Below, piece after piece: positions 1-9,800 of a stretch of DNA of 64,000 bases. A program made the position numbers and the translations under genes. The notes under the pieces were generated by a model. The model made no database searches and was not told the origin of the DNA. It saw nothing but the letters and a program-made list of their open reading frames with translations. Position 1 is the first letter of the stretch. Every line of letters begins with the position of its first letter. This stretch comes from Bacteroidales bacterium. Lineage in GTDB: Bacteria; Bacteroidota; Bacteroidia; Bacteroidales; ML635J-15. The stretch lies in assembly GCA_017620015.1 (NCBI GenBank), contig JAFZRE010000035.1:1-64000 (forward strand). Reading direction: 5' to 3'.

Positions 1-223
1 ATGAGTCCAACTCAATTTGAAAAAAAGTATTACCTTTGCAATCAATGCAACCAATAAGGTCGCTACAAATGAAAAAGAAGATTAATAAAAATACAATGAA
101 AAATAAGGGAAAAACGGTCAACCTTATTTAGGCATTGACATTTTGCTCACCTTAAACCTTGAACGTTGAACTTTGAACCCCCTTTGAACCTTAACATTGA
201 ACTCTTTCCCCCTCAAATTGTAC

Positions 224-243
224 AGTCGTTGCGCGCAACGACT
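224..243. repeat. 20-bp perfect palindrome (GCGCGC core)
   Basis: AGTCGTTGCGCGCAACGACT is a perfect inverted repeat. The same 20 bp occurs at 12711-12730 inside a longer shared context: tgtac on the left and ctacatcg on the right in both places. This marks it as a dispersed element rather than a chance palindrome. Confidence 0.9.
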
Positions 244-284
244 CTACATCGAATCATGGGCAACTTTGAACCTCTAAATTGTAC

Positions 285-335
285 AATCGTGCCATGGCGC
301 GATTCAACATTGTAAAGACGTGCCATGGCGCGTCT
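285..335. repeat. Two related palindromes with CCATGG cores
   Basis: AATCGTGCCATGGCGCGATT (285-304) and AGACGTGCCATGGCGCGTCT (316-335) share the same core, with arms that differ in a compensated way. Both are preceded by tgtaca/tgtaa, as at 224. They belong to the same dispersed palindrome family as the elements at 11155 and 12711. Confidence 0.85.
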
Positions 336-466
336 CTACTTGAACCTTAAACTTTAAACCTTAAACCTATAAACCTATAAACCTAGAAACGTGAACGGCG
401 AAGCCTTCAACGAAGTTAAACATAGAAACTTAGAAACAGCGTAGCGAGAAACTTTAAACCTTGAAC

Positions 467-522
467 CTTGAACTTTGAACCTTGAACTTTGAACCTTGAA
501 CTTTGAACCTTGAACTTTGAAC
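467..522. repeat. Tandem 14-bp repeat, four perfect copies
   Basis: CTTGAACTTTGAAC is repeated four times head to tail (467-480, 481-494, 495-508, 509-522). Each 14-mer is itself two alternating heptamers, CTTGAAC and TTTGAAC. Degenerate heptamers extend the array on both sides, and the same word family recurs at 11238-11448, 12330-12360 and 12461-12681 next to the MntA/HepT genes. Confidence 0.95.
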
Positions 523-638
523 CCTCTATTGTATAATGATTTTATGTTTATGTACTCATTTTAATTCATTATATATACAAATAATTTTATATAGTATAAT
601 TCCCCTTCCTCCCACACAATATTTCCCCCTATAATTCT

Positions 639-646
639 TAACTTTG
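639..646 (+). promoter_or_regulatory. Candidate -7 promoter element for the giant surface protein
   Basis: TAACTTTG matches the Bacteroidetes -7 consensus TAnnTTTG. No good TTTG -33 element is visible at the expected distance, so this is weak. If used, the 5' untranslated leader would be about 205 nt to the ATG at 860. Confidence 0.35.
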
Positions 647-859
647 CTCACTTTTGTAGAAGAACTTACATTTTTGTAGTGATATATTGTTGGTTGGTGT
701 GTTAGGTGTGATACAAAAGGAGCGTTGCCATGCGGCTTTTGCTGTATGGTGCAGTGTTAAAAAATAGAATTAGTTGTTATGTTACATACCGGAAATATTA
801 ATCGTACTATGGCGATGAGCGATGCTTCATCTGCCGCAGATAAGAAATTTAGTTGCAAT

Positions 860-3800
860 ATGAAACTTTTAACTTTAAAATCTCAACTTTTGGTTCCTGA
901 GCTGCTCCCTGCTTGTACTGAGCGAAGCCGAAGCAAGCGTCAGTCGAAGGGCAGTCGAAGGACAACTTTTAACTTTAAACTCTTAACGGTTAACTGCATA
1001 CTGTTCCTTTGCTGCCTGTTATTCGGTAGTGCCGCTTGGGGACAGGCAAATGTAACTGTGACCATTGGAGATGGTACCAGTTATTCAAATAAATGCCCAA
1101 TTTGTACATATTACAATTATTCAATTACTGAGCAGCTTTATACTGCAAGCGAGATTGGTATGGCAGGAACTATCCAAAAAATCAGTTTTTATTATAGCGG
1201 TACTGCTGCCAAAGATTATCCCATTGAGGTATTTATGAAGGAGGTAGATGCCGCAGACCTTTTGTCAGGTATAAGTCTTTCCGATGCCACAAGTGTATTT
1301 AATGGAACTCTTTCTACTACCACTACAGAAGGTTGGGTAACTATTACACTAGGTTCGCCTTTCGATTACAGTGGGACTAAAAATCTCTTGATTGGTATTA
1401 ATAAAGGCTATGTTTATTATTTTAGTGGAAGTACATGGCAGTACTCCACTACAAGTTCAACTATGGCTCGTTACGCCGAAAATGACGGCAGTGCATATAC
1501 AACCAGTACAACGCCTGGATCTACTACAAATCGTCCGAATATTAAACTAGAGATTACACCTTTACCTTGTGTTACTCTTACATCTCCGGCCAATGGCGCA
1601 GAAATAAATACAGATAGTCCTACTTTGCAGTGGGATGCTGCTACTGGAGCTACAAGTTACCATATATATTTGAGCAATACCACAACCAAGCCCGCTCAGT
1701 ATTCTTATAGTACAAGCTCGACTTCGGTTACAGCAAGCAATATTCCATACGGAGTAACATATTGCTGGCTTGTACCTTGCGATGGCAATGGCGAACTTAA
1801 TTCATGTGACGATTATACATATTTCAGGCGTACTTGTCCTGCGAATATTGCGGCTCCTACTATTACTGCCAATGCCGATTTGAATAATCTTACTTGCGGG
1901 CAGACGGTAACACTTACAGCCTCTGGCGATTATAGCGACTACCGCTGGTACTCCGATGCCGCTTGTACCACTCAGGTGGGTTCAGGACAAACCTATTCTT
2001 TCCCAGCAGGAAATAGTTCTATAACCATATATTGCAAGTCCGCTTGCGTGTCAGCTCCAGCGGCTGAGGTTGTGCAACCTTTTGTCTATACAGGTAGCGA
2101 GCAGACATGGAATGTTCCTGCTGGTGTTTCTGAAGTTAAACTTGAAGTATGGGGAGCGCAGGGTGGTTATAGAAGCTCTTCTACATACGGAGGCAAGGGT
2201 GGTTATTCGGTTGGAACTTATTCTTCTACTCCTGGACAAACACTTTATGTTGTAGTTGGTGGTTCTGGTAATACTGGAGGAACTTCTGGCGGATACAATG
2301 GCGGTGGAAGTAGAGGTACTTATAATGGTGGTGGTGGTGCTACGCATATCGCAACAGCAACAGGTGTTTTGAGCGGACTTTCAGGAAATACTGAAGCTGT
2401 GCTTATTGTTGCTGGTGGTGGTGGTTCTGATGGTGGATCATCTTATTCTGGTGGTGCAGGTGGTGGTACTAATGGAATCGCGCCATCGGGAGGTTATGGA
2501 ACTGCTGGTGGCGTTGGTACTCAAAGCGCTGGCGGAACTGGAGGTAATGGTAATTCTGGTTCCTTCGGACAAGGAGGTGCTGGTGCTTATGCTAGTAGTG
2601 GTTATGCTGGTGCCGGTGGCGGTGGCTGGTACGGTGGTGGCGGTTCTTATCCAGATGGTAGTGTCGACGATGATTTGGGCGGTGCTGGTGGTTCTGGCTA
2701 TATAGGTGGTGTATCTGATGCGCAGACCATCGCGGGTAATGCCGAAATGCCAAATCCTGCAGGTGGCACAATGACAGGGCGTGAAGGCAATGGCTATGCC
2801 CGTATCTCATACTCTACACCCGAAGAGTCTTCTTTGTCATCCGCAGCTTCGATAACAGCTTCTGCGGCTCCTGCTCCTGCAACTCCTACAGTTTCGGTGG
2901 CATCTGCTTGTCCGGGCGAAGATGTAGTTCTCACTGTAACCAATGCAGTAAATGGACTTACCTATGGCTGGTGGGACAATTCTTCATGTACTGGCGACCC
3001 GTTGTACGAAGGTACTACATATACCATTAGCAATATGCAAAACGATGCAACCTACTATGTTCGCGCATACAATGGTTCGTTGGATCCAGTACATAATTTC
3101 GATTATACTGGCGCAGAACAGACATTAATTGTTCCGTCAAATGTTTCATCTGTAACCCTTGAAGTATGGGGAGCACAGGGTGGCGGTCAGCAAGTGGATG
3201 GCAATTCTAATCTTGGTGTTGGAGGTTTGGGCGGATATTCCATAGGTACGATGTCTGTTTTTGGAGGTACAACATTATATATTAGTGTTGGAGGTCAAGG
3301 TGGAACTTCTTCGTCATCAGCGGCTGTAGGTGGTTGGAATGGCGGAGGAACATCTTATGCTTCTAGTAGTGATGATCCGGCTGGTGGCGGCGGAGGTGCT
3401 ACACATATTGCAACATCAACAGGATTGTTAAATGACCTTTCCGCCAATCAATCTGCCGTTATGATAGTAGCTGGTGGCGGTGGCGGTGGCGGCGAAGATT
3501 CGGAACAAGGTGGTTATGGTGGTGGCACCATAGGCGGTACTGGATTATATTCTAGTTCTACTGGTGGCACACAATCAGGTTCTGGTACAGGAGGCGTATT
3601 CGGAATGGGAGCAAGTACCCAATATGACGGTGGCGCTGGTGGCGGTGGCTGGTATGGCGGCGGTACAGATGGTGGCTCTCAGACAATACCGACATCAAAT
3701 AGTAGTTCTGATGCAAACGGTGGTTGTGGAGGCTCTGGTTATGTTAATACATCACTTACCAGTGCCCAGACTATAGCTGGCAATACTTCTTTCCCAGCTC

Positions 3801-6800
3801 CTGAAGGAGGAAATGAAACAGGTCACACAGGCAATGGCTATGCACGCATTACTTTTAATGTCGCTGCTCCAACCTGTATGTCGGAAATCGGGACTGTGGC
3901 GGTTGACCTTGGTACTCCACCATCTTTTATTCTTAATCCGTCAAGTGCTACATCTTGTAATCAGACTCCAGTTACATTCACTATTACAAATGCGGATAAC
4001 GATATAGAATATTATGTGTGGAGCGATGATGCTACACACACATTGGAAACAACACGTATCGTAACCCCTGGCGCTACAACTACATATACTGTTACTGCAT
4101 ATAACGCATACTGTAGTGCAAGTCAGTCTTCTACTGTCTCGGTGGATGCTCCAGAGGTTACTATTGTAGGTTCTGATAATGGTGATTGTGTAGATGCTGG
4201 TACAGATGTAACCCTTTCTTTTGGCGATTATTGTCCGTCAAGTTTGAATATGGAAAACGGTACTATTATACTTGGCTCAGGATGTTCGTTTAATTATTAT
4301 GACCACAATGGTTCTTCTTCCAGTTATAGCAATAATGAGGATTATACGCAAACGTTCACATCTGTTAACGGAGGTCCAATAACAATAGAATTTTCCAATG
4401 TTGGTGCAGAAAGCTGTTGCGACTATATCTATTTGTACGATGGAGAAGATGATACTGGTGCATCGCTTTTTGGTAACACTTTGTATAATATGACAACGGG
4501 AGTTACCTATACGGCTAATTCTGGCAGTTTGACAATTCGTTTTACTTCTGATGTAAGTAATGTTGGCTCCGGTTGGGTGGCAACCATATCTACAGCCGCT
4601 CTTAATTTCGCTTGGTCAAGTGGTGCTACAGATCCAACAATAACTGTCACTCCTTCAGAATCCACAACCTATACTGTTACGGTTACTGGTGATGGATATT
4701 CTTGTCCTGCAATTATCGACTATACGGTGCGTGTAAATCCGGAAGTCGAGGTTACGCCTATGAATCCTATGGTTTGTGCAGGAAGGACAATTACCCTTAC
4801 TGCTACAGGCGCTGACAATTATCATTGGAACAATGACGCTCTTACTGCTGATATTACCGTAGGTGCTGGCGCATATACCGTAACCGGTACCAATTCGGAC
4901 GGATGCTATGCCGAAGCTTCTACAACGGTAACATCACTTACAACACCATCGGCAGGTACTATTGCCGATATGGAAGTGTGCCAGTCCGATGCTTTGATTA
5001 CTCTTGCTTCTACAACCCCCGCTGTTGGTGGCGGAAATGTTGAGTACAGCTGGACTATTAATAACAACATAACTACTGACTGGAGCAGCAGTGCGGAGAC
5101 TTATACTCTTACCGATGCCAACCGTACCGCACTTGGTACAGGCACATTCAATGTTGTCCGTAACTTCCGCGACGGTTGCGATAATTCTGGCAGTGCAACT
5201 GCTACTCTTACAATTAACCCGCACATGGATGCTCCAACTATTAGCGGTTTGACAAATATATATCGAGGATTGTCAACAACACTTACAGCAGTACCAGCAT
5301 ATAATAGCGAAAACTTCCACTATCGTTGGTATTCCGATCCTGCAGGACAAGACCTGGTTTATGAAGGCAAAGATTTTACAACGCCATCTTTGGAAACTGA
5401 AACTACATATTACCTTCAAATCACAGATGAGCACATTCAGGAAGGTTCTCCGTTAATCTATAACACGTCTGGCAGTTATACCTACGATGTTCCAAGTAAT
5501 GCAGAATATGTAAAACTTGAAGTCTGGGGAGCACAGGGTGGAGGACAACCCTTTGTTTCCAATACCAATGCAGGTGTTGGTGGATTGGGCGGATATTCAG
5601 TGGGCAATATGTCTGTTCTGGGCAATGAGACCTTGTATGTATATGTTGGTGGACATGGAGGATCTTCTGGTGATGGAACTGGTATAGGAGAAGGCGGATA
5701 CAATGGGGGCGGTTGTACATATACATCGGAATCTAGTGATCCTGCTAATGGCGGTGGAGGCGCTACCGATATTCGTTTAAATGGTACAACTTATTACGAT
5801 AGAATCATCGTTGCTGGTGGCGGTGGTGGCGGTGGTGAAGATGATGAGCAAGGTTCTTGTGGCGGTGGAGGAAGTGGCTCTGGTACATATCCTGGTACTC
5901 CAATCTCTGCTGGTACTGGTGGAATCTTTGGACATGGTGCCCATTCAGCGTATGATGGAGGTGGTGCTGGTGGTGGCTGGTATGGCGGAGGTGCCGTTGG
6001 CGGTTCTCAGACAATCCCGACATCAAATACAAATGGTGATAACAATGGCGGTTCCGGTGGTTCTGGCTATGTATGGACTGCTGCTACGGCATCTAATGCG
6101 CCATCTGGTTACAATGTGCCTTCGTCGTATTATCTAACCGATGCACAAACCATTGCAGGTGATACAGAATTCCCTGCTCCTAATGGCGGTACTGAAACTG
6201 GTCACCAAGGCGACGGCTATGCACGCATTACACCTTACTATTACATACAGGACAACTGTCCTTCGGAACTTATCCCTGTAACGATTGAAATTACAGAACC
6301 ACCTGCTCCTATTGTGCAGGTAAATTCTGCTTGTATAGGCACTCCGAGCGAACTCGAGATTGCCAATCCTATAGATGGATTCACATACCAGTGGAGTACA
6401 GTTTCTGACTTCAGCACTATTGAAGCTACTGGAGTTATATTTACCCCAACTGTAGATGCTCAAACAAATTACTATGTTCGTAGCGTGGTTGGTAATGGTG
6501 AAGAAGTTCTCGATTTCTATTATACTGGCAGCGAACAACCTTGGACAGTTCCTGCTGGTGTAACAAAAGTTAAACTTGAGGTGTGGGGTGCTCAAGGAGG
6601 CGAAAACAGTTCATCCAATATGGGTGGAAAAGGTGGATACTCCGAAGGCAAAATGGCTGTGTCTGCTGGCGATGTGCTCAACGTTTACGTGGGTGGTCAA
6701 GGTACTTGCATGAATACTACTAATGGTACTATTATTGCTGGTGGTTTTAATGGCGGTGGTCAGTGTACAGCTTGCTCTAGCTATTTGATGAGTTCAGGCG

Positions 6801-9800
6801 GAGGAGGAACAGATATCAGAGTGAATTCAACCTCTCTATACGCTCGTGTTATTGTAGCAGGCGGTGGCGGAGGAGCAGGTAATACTTCATCATCAGGAAC
6901 AACAACTTATTACGGAGGATATGCTGGTGGTACGTCTGGTACTGACGGCACACAGTATGGTTCCTATGGTCCTGGCGGTGGTGGAACTCAAACTACTGGA
7001 GGAGCAAGTCCTTCTGGTGGCTCGGGTAATTCGAATATGACCTTCTATCAAGGAGATTTTGGAGTCGGCGGTTATTCCACATCAACATCGGCTAGTGGCG
7101 GATGGGTTGGCTGTGGCGGCGGAGGCGGCTGGTATGGAGGCGGCAGCGGCGGTGCTGCTGCAAGTGGTGGAGGCGGCGGTTCTGGCTATGTTTACACATC
7201 ATCCACTGCATCTAACTATCCTTCAGGTTGCCTATTGAATAGCTCGTATTACTTGGCAGAAGCTCAAACTATTGCAGGAAACGAAACTTTCCTTGCTCCC
7301 GATGGTACTGATGAAACTGGTCATACAGGCAACGGATATGCTCGTATTACATTGTTGGATTTTGCTACTGATTACTGCGCTTCGCCAACAACTACTGTAA
7401 CTATTAACCCAGTTGCAGCACCAACATTTACACTCACATCATCCGCATATTCAAATTGTAATGGAGATCCTGTTGAATTAACTGCACAAAATCCATCATC
7501 CGATATAATTAGTTATCACTGGAGTGATGGCGCTACTACTACAGAACCATCTCATACAGTAACTCCAGGACATACAACAAGTTATGCGGTAACGGCAACT
7601 AATGGTACATGTGAAATTGCTTCTATGCCTATTACTATTACAGTTGATGCTCCAAGTCTATTAATCACAGGTTCAGATAATGGAGAATGTATTGTTAGTG
7701 GCACAGAAGTTACTTTGAATGCAATAGCAGATATGCCTTTTCCTACCATGGCATCTCAATACCAGTTTAGTGTCGGTAATAGGACCTTTGAACCACTAAC
7801 ATCATCATCTACTTCTATTTCTACAGGAGATGATTCTTATACGACTGTTAATCTTGACTTTACATTTAAATATTGTGGTTTAGATTACACTAAAGTAATG
7901 GTTTCTACTAATGGATATATAAGATTTATTGACCCTAATGTTTCTGGGTCAGATACGTATAGCAATAATTTGACTTCGACAACCACTAATCCTATTATTG
8001 CTGCATATTGGGATGACCTTAATGGAAATACAATGTACACTCAAACTATAGGGACAGAACCTAATAGAGTATTTGTGTTCCATACTGTCGGAAATCGATT
8101 GGGGAATGCAGATTATACTTACCAAATCAGACTATATGAAACAACTAATATAATTGAGGTGCATTATGGTAGTACATTTAATATGAGTAGTACGGATGCA
8201 AATATTGGATTGAACAGTAACAATGAAGGCCTTTCGTTTTTGAGTGTTACTCCAACTGGTAATGATGAAGCAACTGTAAGTACATCAACTGCTACTTATT
8301 TAAATACAACTCAAGCAGGTTATTTGACAGCAGGTACTTTGTACACCTTTAGTCCATTCCCTCAGTTTAACTATCAATGGGCATCTAACGGAACCACAAT
8401 TCAAGGGGCAGAAACTAATAATCTTACTGTCTCTCCTTTGGAATCAGTGATATATACTGCTACAGTGACAGATGGTGAGCATGGTTGTCCTGCTATATGG
8501 GACTATACGGTAAAGGTGACACCAACACCTTCACTCACAACCGATGAATCTCCAATTTGTCTTGGTGCAGAAGCTACGCTTACTGCTGGTGGAGCAGGTG
8601 CTAATGGAACATACAACTGGGGCGAGGGATATGTATCTGAAAACGAAAATATAGTTTCGCCAACCAACAATACTACTTATAGGGTAACAGTAAAGAATGT
8701 AAATGGTTGTACGGCAAGTTCGTATGTAGATCAGGAAGTACAGATGGCTCCTGGTAATACTCCTATGACACATGTGGTACAAGGTCATATCTGGACCGGC
8801 CGCGTAAGTTCCGACTGGGACGATTCACGCAACTGGCTGGTATTTACTGGCGGTGGCAGTGGCTACACTATTGCGGCAAATGCTCCTACATCGAGCGACC
8901 CTGTTGTGGTGCGTACAGGTGCAACTTGTATAAACAACGAACCGTCGGTTAACGCAAACAGCACAGCAAACAATGTCATTATCCGCGACGGTAGGACACT
9001 TACTGTTGAAGGAAGCCGTACTCTTGCCGTAAATGGCGATATTGATATTGAAAGCGGTGGCGCACTGGCATTCAGCGGTTCGGGTACTCTTTCGGTAACT
9101 GGAGATGCAAACATTGCTAGCGGAGCTTCGGTAACATTCGGCAACAAGGATACCTTGAATGTCGCAGGAGACTTCACACTTAACGGTTCGTTCAGTTTCC
9201 CTGTTGGCGATACAACTCCTGCTTTGAGATTGGGTGGAAACCTTACAATCAACAATGGATCATCGCTAGGAACTTATGGTACTTTGGTATTTGCTGGTAA
9301 TGGTCCGCAGGTGGTAGAAAATAATACTACTGATACATTGAGAGTCCGCAATAATGTCCGCATGAATATGCATCATTCAAGGGCTGGTGTTCCGCATACT
9401 GAATTCCCGGATGGTACAATCTTCAGCAAGGCAACTATTTTCGAGTACGGTATTATGGACGGCGATGTAATCTTTGATGGAACAGGTCGTGCTATTGTTT
9501 GTGGCGGCTACGAAAGCTATGCTTCTGGCAGGATTGAAAAACGTGGCTCAGGTAACAAGTTTACCTTCCCGACTGGTGACGACAATGTACTCGGTAGTGT
9601 AACTGCAACTATAAGTTCTGGTAAAAAGGCTTATGCGAAGTTCCACCACTGGTCTGGTGATAATGGCGATGGTTCTCACGGATTTGGCCTTGATGTAATA
9701 CCACGATGGTGGAATGTAGCCGATATGTGCGGCGAAGACCCGTTCAACCATGTAAGCAACTTCGAGTACTGGGATGTAAGTTCTCGTGAAGAACTCTCCG

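Larger units (their letters stand above)
1..778. other. Gene-free, repeat-rich leader before the giant surface-protein gene
   Basis: No convincing gene is present here. The only start-to-stop run near the left edge (69-131) encodes 20 lysine-rich residues and is not supported. From about 150 to 525 the DNA is built of degenerate 7-bp words of the type TTGAACC / TTTAAAC, mixed with three 20-bp palindromes (224-243, 285-304, 316-335) and fragments such as ggcgaagcc. From 525 to 620 it is very AT-rich. A TAACTTTG promoter-like element lies at 639-646, which would give an unusually long 5' leader for the downstream gene. Confidence 0.7.

Noticed and set aside
69..131. A 20-codon frame MKKKINKNTMKNKGKT... 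near the left edge
   Set aside because: It is too short, lysine/asparagine-rich as expected of AT-rich DNA, and has no promoter or neighbour to support it.
467..522. Possible CRISPR array
   Set aside because: The 14-bp units are directly adjacent with no spacers; no cas genes are present in the window.
2051..6595. Several 60-150-codon frames on both strands inside the glycine-rich modules
   Set aside because: GGT/GGC repeats give stop-free runs in other frames; the products are low-complexity (Val/Leu or His/Arg repeats) and lie wholly inside the surface-protein gene.
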